In this document: positions 38,603 through 46,755 of the stretch, piece after piece
How positions within the stretch are numbered: position 1 is the first letter of the stretch
Layout of the letters: each line of letters begins with the position of its first letter
NCBI GenBank assembly: GCA_020440825.1
Contig: JAGRNJ010000005.1
Span: forward strand, 44,926 to 108,925
Length of the DNA stretch: 64,000 nucleotides
Direction: 5' to 3'
Source of the DNA: Leptospiraceae bacterium
GTDB lineage: Bacteria; Spirochaetota; Leptospiria; Turneriellales; Turneriellaceae
The notes under the pieces: model-generated
Told to the model about the DNA's origin: nothing
Databases searched by the model: none
Seen by the model: the letters and a program-made list of their open reading frames with translations, nothing else
Translations under genes and position numbers: made by a program

Positions 38603-39013
38603 TTACAGATCTTTACTTTCTTTTTTCATTATACTCGATAGCGCATCGAGCACCCGGGAGCGCAGCAGAGTACTGCTGATGCCATTTGTACGGGGAAGAA
38701 TCAAAAGTCGCTTTTCATTTACCTGATTCGAATTGTCATGCCCATGAACCAGCAGATCAACCTTATGCTGGTCAAGATATGCCTCGTCGAGCAGCCATTT
38801 ACTGGGAACCACCTCATCAACATATCGAATCGATTCTAAAACTTCTTTTCTCTGCTCATAGGTCAACTCAGGTACATACCCTTTTTTTGAGATGATCTCG
38901 TCATCGGTAGTCAGTGCCACAATGACATAACCATGTTCTTTTGCCTTCTGCAATATTCGCACATGTCCGTGGTGAATGAGGGTTGCAGACATATCGACCA
39001 TTATTCTCTTCAT
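38603..39013 (-). CDS. Cytidylyltransferase-fold protein (TagD/CTP:phosphocholine type)
   Basis: 136 residues, the length of a single nucleotidyltransferase domain. It has the HxGH motif as HHGHVRIL (13-20) and the C-terminal R-T-x-G-I-S-S-T motif in RTNGISSTLLRSR. Relatives couple CTP or ATP to glycerol 3-phosphate, phosphocholine or ethanolamine-type compounds for lipids, teichoic or lipopolysaccharide decorations. The substrate cannot be told from sequence. The gene opens a three-gene run with the membrane protein and the AraC regulator. Three phased palindromic repeats lie 30 bases upstream. Confidence 0.85.
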   Translation of the reverse strand: MKRIMVDMSATLIHHGHVRILQKAKEHGYVIVALTTDDEIISKKGYVPELTYEQRKEVLESIRYVDEVVPSKWLLDEAYLDQHKVDLLVHGHDNSNQVNEKRLLILPRTNGISSTLLRSRVLDALSSIMKKESKDL

Positions 39014-39042
39014 AGCCGATATTCTGATTTTGACTTGTGCAC

Positions 39043-39100
39043 GGTAAATAAATTTACCAATCTGGTAAATAAATATACCGAACTGAAAAATAAATTTACC
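39043..39100. promoter_or_regulatory. Operator-like array: three 16-bp palindromic repeats at 21-nt period
   Basis: Copies start at 39043 (GGTAAATAAATTTACC), 39064 (GGTAAATAAATATACC) and 39085 (GAAAAATAAATTTACC), with 5-base spacers, so the period is exactly 21 bases or two DNA turns. Each is a near-perfect inverted repeat of GGTAAAT/ATTTACC. The array ends 30 bases before the cytidylyltransferase start codon, the position of a repressor or cooperative operator. Confidence 0.65.
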
Positions 39101-39105
39101 GGTTG

Positions 39106-39119
39106 GCAGTTAAAACTGC
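39106..39119. promoter_or_regulatory. Palindrome GCAGTTAAAACTGC next to the repeat array
   Basis: A perfect 14-bp palindrome whose centre lies 20 bases from that of the third array repeat, close to the same helical phase but with a different sequence. It may be a separate site or part of the same regulatory region. Confidence 0.35.
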
Positions 39120-39130
39120 TACAAAGGAAT

Positions 39131-39164
39131 CTCTGAAAAAGTGAATTGAGGGACTTTTTCAGAG
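39131..39164. terminator. Hairpin downstream of the DUF4349 gene
   Basis: Perfect 12-bp arms CTCTGAAAAAGT and ACTTTTTCAGAG with a 10-base loop. On the minus strand it follows the DUF4349 stop by about 30 bases. No long U-run follows, so it may be a terminator of modest strength or an RNA-protecting hairpin. Confidence 0.45.
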
Positions 39165-39175
39165 GTTATCTAAAC

Positions 39176-39193
39176 GCAACTCTATAGAGTTGC
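39176..39193. terminator. Perfect 18-bp palindrome just after the DUF4349 stop codon
   Basis: GCAACTCTATAGAGTTGC, perfectly self-complementary, 2 bases beyond the stop codon of the minus-strand DUF4349 gene and followed by GTTTAG. Position suggests a role at the transcript end; a protein-binding site is the alternative. Confidence 0.4.
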
Positions 39194-39195
39194 CC

Positions 39196-40122
39196 TTAAC
39201 TCTTTTTTTTGAAAAATCTCACATACAATTTTTGTACCCCCAGATAAATTCCCAGAACCACCGCGAAAAAGGGAATTATATAGAGAGCATAATAAATAAG
39301 AGCCAGCAGCATATTCAACATATCATAGCCAATATTGTGAAAAGGCGGAACATCGACTCCCGGTTCAATTTTTGGGTCATGTATTGAGATGTTTATTTTT
39401 GCCCAGCTTACCTTATCTCTAATTCGCCAGTTTTCTCTGGTGGCTTCATCTTCTTTGTCTTCACTTTCTGCAAGCAGGCGCTCACGCTGAACATAATTTT
39501 GAGCGTTGGGAGATCCCGCCAGTGCATTCCCGCGTCGACGGCCACGCACAGCCTCACGGCTCAAAGTTACCGATGTTGAAAACCGGTCATACGTAAGATC
39601 TTCAGTACGAATATTCTCACTTTGCAGTTTACCCAGCTCGTTCACTTTCTGTAAAAATTCATAAAGCTTCTCTGAGCGTACATACAGGCTGGCGGTTAAA
39701 CTGCGGGGCTGTTCAAAATTATCGATCGAAGATTGTAAAAAACCAAATTCTGCAGCCAATGCATAGGCAAGATTTCGGGACTCCCGAAAATTGAGAGTTT
39801 CGAAAACCAGATTTACATGGTATTCGAGCAACCGTTCATCTGAAACCGGAAACCGCGGAAAAGCCACATTGAATTCAACATCTTTTTTACCCTCTTTCTT
39901 GAGTGTCGTACGATTTTCATTTGAAAGTTTGGGACTGCCTGCCCCCGGCGCTGGTGATTCTTCTGATTCGAGATCTGCCAGCATTCTGCTTTGACTGGCT
40001 TCGTTGCTTTCGACCTGTGGCTGCGAACTTTCAAAATCTTTGCTGCACGCAACACTGCCTGATAACAGGATAATAAAGACCAGGCCCAGAAATTTTATTC
40101 TACTAATTTTAACATCTTTCAT
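39196..40122 (-). CDS. DUF4349 lipoprotein
   Basis: 308 residues from the ATG at 40122, which is preceded by CGAGGTG. An upstream in-frame start (40146) would add eight residues ahead of the signal peptide. The lipobox L-S-G-S-V-A-C places the lipid Cys at about residue 26. Typical DUF4349 course: a disordered acidic stretch, VNLVFETLNFRESRNLAYALAAEF, coiled-coil region with KLYEFLQKVNELGKLQSENI, then ENWRIRDKVSWAKINISIHDPK and a C-terminal membrane helix (LLALIYYALYIIPFFAVVLGIYL) with a basic tail. The family is of unknown function. It is divergent from the TonB-dependent receptor gene. Confidence 0.85.
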   Translation of the reverse strand: MKDVKISRIKFLGLVFIILLSGSVACSKDFESSQPQVESNEASQSRMLADLESEESPAPGAGSPKLSNENRTTLKKEGKKDVEFNVAFPRFPVSDERLLEYHVNLVFETLNFRESRNLAYALAAEFGFLQSSIDNFEQPRSLTASLYVRSEKLYEFLQKVNELGKLQSENIRTEDLTYDRFSTSVTLSREAVRGRRRGNALAGSPNAQNYVQRERLLAESEDKEDEATRENWRIRDKVSWAKINISIHDPKIEPGVDVPPFHNIGYDMLNMLLALIYYALYIIPFFAVVLGIYLGVQKLYVRFFKKKS

Positions 40123-40208
40123 AATCACCTCGCTTTTTTGACGCAAGATTATCAGGATCGTTTATTTTTATTGAGCATTAAACTTCGATATGTCAGATTT
40201 GAGGGCAG

Positions 40209-40237
40209 TTGAGAAATAATTTATTAAAATATATTCT
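40209..40237 (+). promoter_or_regulatory. Candidate promoter of the TonB-dependent receptor gene
   Basis: -35 TTGAGA (40209-40214), 17-base spacer, -10 TATTCT (40232-40237). The expected transcription start is about 6 bases before the ATG at 40250. No ribosome binding site is visible, so translation may be leaderless or nearly so. Confidence 0.5.
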
Positions 40238-40249
40238 AGTTATTTTACT

Positions 40250-42703
40250 ATGAAAATAAATTTATCTGCCCGAATTCTCACATACATATTGTTTATCATT
40301 TCGGGTTTCTCTGGCAGTATATATTCCGTTCAGTTGACCGGTAGAGTATTCTCAGAGGCAGACGGCCGCCCCCTGGAATTTGGCACTCTGATCGCCCCAG
40401 AGGCACGTATCAAAAGCCGCATAACGGCCGATGGCAGTTATAGACTTACATTTCCCAATCCCGGTCGTTATGCGATCACTGTCACGTCACCCGGCTATAA
40501 TCCCTACCAGTTTGTTATTGATCTCAATAATGACGAGCAGCGGGACATCCGCCTGCGTCTCACCAGTATTCGCGGCGCTACTGTTAAAATTCGTGCCGAA
40601 CGGGATATTCAGAAAATCTCACGCAATACCTTGAATCAAAACCAGATCAAAGATGCCCCTGCCACTTTTGGCGACTCAATCAATGCGTTAACTACCCTGC
40701 CCGGGGTAATACGACCCGGGGTTTTTCTGGGACCTTTAATTATTCGCGGGGCTAGTGACCGGGCAAACCGTTATTTTATTGACGATATTCCGGTGCCCAA
40801 CCCTCAACATTTTGGCGGCTTGCAGAGCATCATCGGCAATGATCTGATCGCCGAAATCGATCTCTACTCATCTGCTTTTCCTGCCTATTACGGTTCGGCC
40901 TATGGGGCCGTCATAGATATTGCCACCATTGATGAAGTGAAAGAATTTGGCGGAGTGATTGACGTCGGTATTGTATCTTCGAATATTTTACTGAAAGCTC
41001 CGTGGGGTAAAAATGTCGGCGGGGTAAATTTGATCGGCACAAATGACAACTCTGACCAAAATCAATCTGCCAAAAATGGATACTGGATAGTCGCCGGCAG
41101 AATTGGCTATCTCTCTGTTCTCGTACCCCCCATCTATACACTGATTACCGGCGAAGAACTGCTGTCAGTTCCCGAATACTATGATTATCAGTTCAAAGGA
41201 AAATACTTTTTAGATGACAAAGGGAATCATGCTCTCTCGTTTTTGAGTTTTGGCAATTACGACACTTTTCGATTTATTCGCAATCTTTCGAGTGAAGAGA
41301 GAGAACGGGAACTGCTTGAAGATCCCACCCAGGACCCCGATGCAACCCGATTCTCAAATGACATCAGTTCTCACTCCCAGGGATTGTACTATGACTATAT
41401 TCCCTCTACTAAATTATATTCCCGGGTGATAGCCTACCATACATTGACAAACAGCAGGTTTTATGCAAGGGCTCGCAAAGGACCCACTGCCGAATCTGGT
41501 CGAGGTGAAGTAAACGTAACCAACCGGCCGAACATTGCCGGGCTCAAGCATAAGGCCAGATTAGAACTGATACCTGAATTTTTCGATATCAAAACCGGGC
41601 TTGAGGTTTCACACTTTTATTTTTCTGCCTCAGGCCAGGCTCAACAGCGAATCTCTGAAAATTTTGGCGGGGCTGGTGGCTCTGATCGTTCTACCGATGT
41701 TCGGTATGTCACAGTACCCCTCAACTTTTCAGATTCGAATACTGTGCTGAGTTTTTCGGCAGATCCCCGATTTACCCTGAACGGACTTCAAATTGTCCCA
41801 GGGGCGAGGGTTGACTATCTCAACCGAAGCGGCGAGGTCGCCATAGGACCGCGCGGCCTGGTGGCTTATGAATTTGACTTTGGCACAACCCTGTCTGCCG
41901 CTGGCGGTCTATACCATTCTTTTCCGCAGGTAAATACTTTCATCTTTAACCAGCCTTTTAATCAACAACCCCAGGTAACAATTGCCGAGTACCTGCAATC
42001 TGAAAAAGCCCTGCACCGCACTTTGGGAATTGCACACAACCTTGAAAACTGGGAATTCAAATCAGAGGTATTCCTGAATTCTTTTTATGACCAGATTCAA
42101 CCTGACTCATCTCAAACCAATCGATTTTTTGCCAACTCTGCGAGTTCCCAAAGCCGGGGTATGGAGTTTCTGATTCGTAAAAATGGCGAAGATACAGAAA
42201 AGGGTGACTTTTATGGCTGGCTCAGCTATACTTATACCGAGGCAACCCGAAACCTGAATGGCCGGGAAATTCCATTTCAGTTTGACCAGACTAACAGTTT
42301 AAAGTTGATTCTCGGCTATAAAAAAGGAATTCATAATTTCGGTTCCCGCTTTGAACTGTACTCGGGCTACCCTTACACTGAAATCATTGGCTCTACCTGT
42401 GTGTCTGACCCCTGTGGCGGTCAGCTCATTGAGTACGCGGCAATTTACAATACTGCAAACCCCTACGGAGCGCGTTACCCAATGGCACACCGCCTCGATT
42501 TACGATATACCCAGACCCGGGATTACAGTTGGGGCAGTTTTCGCTGGTACATTGAAGTAATCAACGTTTATAACATGCGCCCTGTAACCCGACAGGTGTG
42601 GGACAATACTATTCCTTTTGCTGCGGGCAGCAACCCTCGGTTGCGGCCGCCCGACTTCACACTATCTCTGATCCCTAACTTCGGGCTCGAATGGAAATTC
42701 TAA
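40250..42703 (+). CDS. TonB-dependent outer-membrane receptor with N-terminal carboxypeptidase-regulatory-like domain
   Basis: 817 residues. Signal peptide about 1-26, then a CarboxypepD_reg-like beta-sandwich (about 28-108, LTGRVFSEADGRPLEFGTLI, ADGSYRLTFPNPGRYAITV), then the plug domain (about 125-230, DSINALTTLPGVIRPGVFLG, RGASDRANRYFIDDIPVPNP) and a 22-strand-type barrel to the C-terminus, closing with FTLSLIPNFGLEWKF. It would import a large substrate such as an iron chelate, cobalamin or an oligosaccharide, using TonB energy. The substrate is unknown; no TonB/ExbBD gene is nearby. A 79-base copy of its 3' end follows at 42750. Confidence 0.92.
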   Translation: MKINLSARILTYILFIISGFSGSIYSVQLTGRVFSEADGRPLEFGTLIAPEARIKSRITADGSYRLTFPNPGRYAITVTSPGYNPYQFVIDLNNDEQRDIRLRLTSIRGATVKIRAERDIQKISRNTLNQNQIKDAPATFGDSINALTTLPGVIRPGVFLGPLIIRGASDRANRYFIDDIPVPNPQHFGGLQSIIGNDLIAEIDLYSSAFPAYYGSAYGAVIDIATIDEVKEFGGVIDVGIVSSNILLKAPWGKNVGGVNLIGTNDNSDQNQSAKNGYWIVAGRIGYLSVLVPPIYTLITGEELLSVPEYYDYQFKGKYFLDDKGNHALSFLSFGNYDTFRFIRNLSSEERERELLEDPTQDPDATRFSNDISSHSQGLYYDYIPSTKLYSRVIAYHTLTNSRFYARARKGPTAESGRGEVNVTNRPNIAGLKHKARLELIPEFFDIKTGLEVSHFYFSASGQAQQRISENFGGAGGSDRSTDVRYVTVPLNFSDSNTVLSFSADPRFTLNGLQIVPGARVDYLNRSGEVAIGPRGLVAYEFDFGTTLSAAGGLYHSFPQVNTFIFNQPFNQQPQVTIAEYLQSEKALHRTLGIAHNLENWEFKSEVFLNSFYDQIQPDSSQTNRFFANSASSQSRGMEFLIRKNGEDTEKGDFYGWLSYTYTEATRNLNGREIPFQFDQTNSLKLILGYKKGIHNFGSRFELYSGYPYTEIIGSTCVSDPCGGQLIEYAAIYNTANPYGARYPMAHRLDLRYTQTRDYSWGSFRWYIEVINVYNMRPVTRQVWDNTIPFAAGSNPRLRPPDFTLSLIPNFGLEWKF

Positions 42704-42749
42704 TACAAAAATCTGAAATAAAAGAAAGTCGGGCCAACGGCCCTCCTTT

Positions 42750-42828
42750 ACACTCTCTCTGATTCCCAACTTTGGGCTCGAATGGAAATTCTAATACAGA
42801 AAGCTCAGATCAAATATAGTCGGGCCAA
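42750..42828 (+). pseudogene. Scar of a lost second TonB-receptor gene (last 14 codons plus flank)
   Basis: Aligns without gaps to 42659-42737, the end of the intact receptor gene. The first 45 bases encode the same peptide, TLSLIPNFGLEWKF and stop, with four differences, all in third codon positions. The 34 bases after the stop have seven differences. Purely synonymous change in the coding part implies that this copy once ended a functional paralogue, later removed by recombination between tandem genes. Confidence 0.75.
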
Positions 42829-42840
42829 GTTTCATTCTAT

Positions 42841-43503
42841 TTACAGCAGCCGATCAGCAAGTTCATTCTTGCCCAGATTGCGAATTTCTTCAATGAGTTG
42901 CGGCTTCAGATCCCGAGGCCAGTCTCGAGAGAGACGCACCACTTTTTCTTCATCACTCATGTATTCAACAATCTTGGCAGTCACTATCGGGTCACGCAAA
43001 CGCTGAATTACCTGGGTCATCACCCTCTCTTGCATGAGATCGGCAAGCTCGCCCAGCTTGTTATAGAAATTGCGGATGGCCATCTGTCGAACAACATCAG
43101 TTATCAACTGAGGGTCCATAACATCGCCAATGCGGGCCGTCACCACAGGGTCACCATAAACAGCAACCTCTCCCATATAATCTGTGCGCAAAGAACGTCC
43201 GATTTTAGCAGCATCGCGGGGGTTCATATGAATACAGACCTGCGCAATAATATAAGGCGTCAAAAAATCATGGGCAAGTTTCGCGATCATGAAGTTTGGT
43301 ATAAATTGAGTAGCAACTGCCATAACTTTATAGACCGGCTTCTGCAGCTCTTCTGTGCGGTGCTGGTAAGCAACCAGCTCTGCATGTAATTTGTGCAGAA
43401 TCTCTTTATCTAATGTTTTCAAATATTCCAGTTCTTCTTCTGAGACAAGCAACTCTTTAATGGATTCTACCACTTCTTCTGAATTTAAATTATTATTTTC
43501 CAT
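42841..43503 (-). CDS. Helical-repeat protein of unknown function
   Basis: 220 residues from the ATG at 43503; the frame continues upstream to an ATG at 43638 but that section is less gene-like. The sequence is alpha-helical, with two similar units: EVAVYGDPVVTARIGDVMDP, then IQRLRDPIVTAKIVEYMSDE. This is reminiscent of the helical units in MgtE-N/FliG-like superhelices, but a family cannot be claimed. No signal peptide, so probably cytoplasmic. A perfect 12-bp palindrome lies directly upstream of the chosen start and no ribosome binding site is visible. Divergent from the CHASE hybrid kinase. Confidence 0.6.
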   Translation of the reverse strand: MENNNLNSEEVVESIKELLVSEEELEYLKTLDKEILHKLHAELVAYQHRTEELQKPVYKVMAVATQFIPNFMIAKLAHDFLTPYIIAQVCIHMNPRDAAKIGRSLRTDYMGEVAVYGDPVVTARIGDVMDPQLITDVVRQMAIRNFYNKLGELADLMQERVMTQVIQRLRDPIVTAKIVEYMSDEEKVVRLSRDWPRDLKPQLIEEIRNLGKNELADRLL

Positions 43504-43515
43504 GACGCATGCGTC
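43504..43515. promoter_or_regulatory. 12-bp palindrome GACGCATGCGTC abutting a start codon
   Basis: Perfectly self-complementary and directly adjacent to the ATG at 43503 of the helical-repeat gene, where a ribosome binding site would normally be. It could be a protein-binding site acting on expression; a chance palindrome is possible given its length. Confidence 0.35.
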
Positions 43516-43692
43516 AATATTCTGGCATTCAGTCAACATAAAAATTATCATATCCGGCACGAATTGCAGATATTCATTGCGCAGTGCATAGATAAAGAAC
43601 CAAAATCTTGAATAATTAACCTGCTGAATTTTATTCATAATGTGCTAGAAAGATTGACATTTCTTGAGTCATCACCGCAATGACGGTAGCCA

Positions 43693-46668
43693 ATGAAGAC
43701 TAATGGTAAATCTTTACGTTTCTCAAACTGGATAATTATTGGTACAATAATTTTTCTCTCAGCGTTGACAATCATCATCACCGCACTCGCATGGAATTAT
43801 TTCAAAACAAAAACATTCATAGAGTTACAGAATTTATCGCGCAATAAAATAACATTTTTGCGGCAAAAAATTGCTGCTGATGTTCACCAGCTTGAATCTC
43901 TGCGGCGATATATTTCAAGCAATCCTGATATCACACTGAGTCAGATTTCAGATTTTACCGCTGGCTGGGTTCAAAAAGAGCGACTGTATGAGCTGTGCTG
44001 GGCACCCAAGGTTTTAACAAATGCTCGTACGAACTGGGAGAATCAAAATCTTAAGCAGGCACCGCATCCCAAAATCTGGGAAAAGGGAGTGCAAAACCAG
44101 CTAATCGAAGCAACAGATAAGCAGTTCTATTTTCCGTTGGTTCCCATTTTTGATCTCAAGGCCCAGCATCGCTACACTGGTTTCAACCTGTACTCAGAGC
44201 AAACAAAAAAACAAATTATTGAAAAAGCAGCTGAAACCGGAGATATCACATCTTCTAGTCTATTTACAATTCCCGGAAATGCAGAAAGCCCGGTTTATAT
44301 CATCGGGGTTCCGGTTTTTAATCGCGGAACTGAAGACGGAATCCGAAACCTTCGAGGGCTGGTAACTTCATTTATATCGCCAAAAGAAATTTTACGCATG
44401 ATTCATGTGGTGAAAGATGCAAAGCTATACTTTACCTTTTCAACTCCCGGGAACGGAAATGCGGTGATTTATTCAGCGCAAAATGGTGCCGACGGCAGAA
44501 CCGTTATTTTGAGAGAATCTGCATCCGCCCCGAATATGCTTTTTCAGACCGATATTCAACTGGTCAACAGATTCATGAGGGTGGCAATATCCACTACCGA
44601 CAGCCAGATTGATGCCATTACCGGCAGCTGGCCGTTTCTGATTCCTCCCGTGGGAATTCTATTGACCATTCTTTGTGCAGCCTACCTGCGTACGATTCAA
44701 ACCAACCAGATCAAGATTGAACGTGGTCTTGAAATGCGTTCTAAAGAGCTGATCGAAAATGAGAGACGATTTCGTTACCTTGCTGAAAATGCGAAAGATA
44801 TTGTGTTTCTTTACCGGGTTTTACCTGCCGCGGGATTTGAGTACATAAGCCCTTCTGCACAACAGATTACAGGCTATTCCCAGAATGAGTATTATGATAA
44901 TCCCTTTATCTTCAATACGATCATTCACCCTGATGACCTGGAAAGGGTAAACAGAGAGTCATCCCGGGATTCCGATGGTGAACCAATCGTCTATCGAATT
45001 CTGCACAAGCAGGGACGTATAGTCTGGATTGAGATGAGGGTCAGCATTTCTTTTGATGAGAACGGTACACTCGCACATTTTACCGGTATTTCCAGAGATA
45101 TTACTGAACAGAAACTGCAGGAAATATCGGCTCGCGAAGCATCGAATGTAATGCTCTCAGCGCAGGGTCTGGGACCGAGCGGAACCTGGCACCAGGACTT
45201 TAAGACCGGCATGTTGACTGTCTCTGATTCTCTTCGGAATATACTGGGACTTCGAAACAATAGTGAGTTACCCGCAAATGTGTTTATGAGTATGGTACAT
45301 CCCGATGATCGGGAACTTGTCAGAAGCCGCAGTATATTCGACAGTGAAGGCCAAAATAAAAACGACATACAGTATAGAATTATCAATTCTGCCGGCAACC
45401 AGCGAGTACTGCATGAGATCTCAAAAATTGAAACCGATGAGCAAGCCCAACCTGTTCAGGCAGTGGGCATGGTGATTGATATTACCGAAAAACATAAAAT
45501 TGACGTTGAACTGACAAATGCACTGCGCGAAGCTGAAACAGCAAACAAAGTAAAGAGTGAATTTCTCGCAGTGATGAGTCATGAGATACGTACACCTCTG
45601 ACCGGGGTCCTGGGTTACATTCACCTGATGAAAGATACCCAGTTGAGTGTTGATCAGAAAATGTATCTGACGGCTATTGAAAAGAGCGGTGATACGTTGC
45701 TCGCAGTGGTCAATGATATTCTCGATTTTTCAAAAATGGAAGCCGGCAAAATGGAACTTGACAACCAATCATCCCATTTGCCAACATTTCTGTTAGAAAC
45801 ATTCAATATCATTCAACCGGCAGCTAAATCGAAAAGTATCGCACTTGCAATTCAAATGGATGCCGATCTTCCCGAATATATTTCAACAGATTTTTTCAGA
45901 TTACGCCAGATGCTGCTGAATCTGCTGAGCAATGCGGTCAAGTTTACTCAGCAAGGACATATTGAGCTCAAATGTAAAATACTGCAAAAGCAGCAAAACC
46001 AGGTTAAACTTGCCTTTTCAGTGAAAGACACTGGTATAGGAATGAACCAGTCTGAAATTGACAAATTATTCATTCCTTTTCAACAGGCAGATACATCCAT
46101 GTCCCGAAAATATGGCGGTTCTGGCCTGGGACTCTCGATTGTAGATCGAATTGCAAAAGTTTTAGGCCTGAAAATTACAGTAGAGAGCAGTGAAGGAAAA
46201 GGCTCGAGCTTTACATTTACCGGGAATTTTGATCTGGCTGAAAAATACGTTCAAACCACAATAAATACCCTCGAAACCAACCCTATTGAACCCGGAACTC
46301 TGAATTTGATTTTAGCCGAAGATGATGAAGTGAATGCAACCTTGACCACGAAACTGCTCGAAAAACTGGGACATCGGGCCACAGTCGCCCAGGACGGATT
46401 TCAAGTTCTCAAAATTCTCGAAAGCGGTAAATATGACGGCATTTTAATGGATCTGCATATGCCGGGAAAAAATGGTATTGAGACGACCAGAGAAATACGG
46501 GATTCTGAAATGCTGAACCTGACCAAACCCATAAAGATTGTAGCCCTTACTGCCGACGCCCTGCCCGGAGACCGGGAAAAATGCCTGGCAGCAGGCATGA
46601 ATGACTACCTGACAAAGCCCATTGATATCGAGAAGCTCAAGTTAGTCCTGGCCTCACTTCAAGCTTGA
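43693..46668 (+). CDS. Hybrid sensor histidine kinase: CHASE-PAS-PAS-HisKA-HATPase-receiver
   Basis: 991 residues. Membrane helix about 12-35, periplasmic CHASE domain about 40-305 (LESLRRYISSNPDITLSQIS, IGVPVFNRGTEDGIRNLRGL), second membrane helix about 312-334, then two PAS domains (about 360-470 and 485-595). His630 (VMSHEIRTPLTGVLGY) is the phospho-acceptor; N-box QMLLNLLSNAVKFT and G-boxes DTGIGMN and GGSGLGLSI follow. The receiver has EDDE, phospho-acceptor Asp920 (GILMDLHMPGKNG) and Lys in TKPI. CHASE domains sense small extracellular molecules; the ligand here is unknown. No dedicated response regulator or Hpt gene is adjacent. Confidence 0.95.
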   Translation: MKTNGKSLRFSNWIIIGTIIFLSALTIIITALAWNYFKTKTFIELQNLSRNKITFLRQKIAADVHQLESLRRYISSNPDITLSQISDFTAGWVQKERLYELCWAPKVLTNARTNWENQNLKQAPHPKIWEKGVQNQLIEATDKQFYFPLVPIFDLKAQHRYTGFNLYSEQTKKQIIEKAAETGDITSSSLFTIPGNAESPVYIIGVPVFNRGTEDGIRNLRGLVTSFISPKEILRMIHVVKDAKLYFTFSTPGNGNAVIYSAQNGADGRTVILRESASAPNMLFQTDIQLVNRFMRVAISTTDSQIDAITGSWPFLIPPVGILLTILCAAYLRTIQTNQIKIERGLEMRSKELIENERRFRYLAENAKDIVFLYRVLPAAGFEYISPSAQQITGYSQNEYYDNPFIFNTIIHPDDLERVNRESSRDSDGEPIVYRILHKQGRIVWIEMRVSISFDENGTLAHFTGISRDITEQKLQEISAREASNVMLSAQGLGPSGTWHQDFKTGMLTVSDSLRNILGLRNNSELPANVFMSMVHPDDRELVRSRSIFDSEGQNKNDIQYRIINSAGNQRVLHEISKIETDEQAQPVQAVGMVIDITEKHKIDVELTNALREAETANKVKSEFLAVMSHEIRTPLTGVLGYIHLMKDTQLSVDQKMYLTAIEKSGDTLLAVVNDILDFSKMEAGKMELDNQSSHLPTFLLETFNIIQPAAKSKSIALAIQMDADLPEYISTDFFRLRQMLLNLLSNAVKFTQQGHIELKCKILQKQQNQVKLAFSVKDTGIGMNQSEIDKLFIPFQQADTSMSRKYGGSGLGLSIVDRIAKVLGLKITVESSEGKGSSFTFTGNFDLAEKYVQTTINTLETNPIEPGTLNLILAEDDEVNATLTTKLLEKLGHRATVAQDGFQVLKILESGKYDGILMDLHMPGKNGIETTREIRDSEMLNLTKPIKIVALTADALPGDREKCLAAGMNDYLTKPIDIEKLKLVLASLQA

Positions 46669-46755
46669 CCACTTCTTAATTTTTCTTTTTCAAGCTTTCC
46701 TATTTTTTTTTGCTTGATCGCTGCTGCCGTCCCTGAACTCTTCCACAAGATCAAT

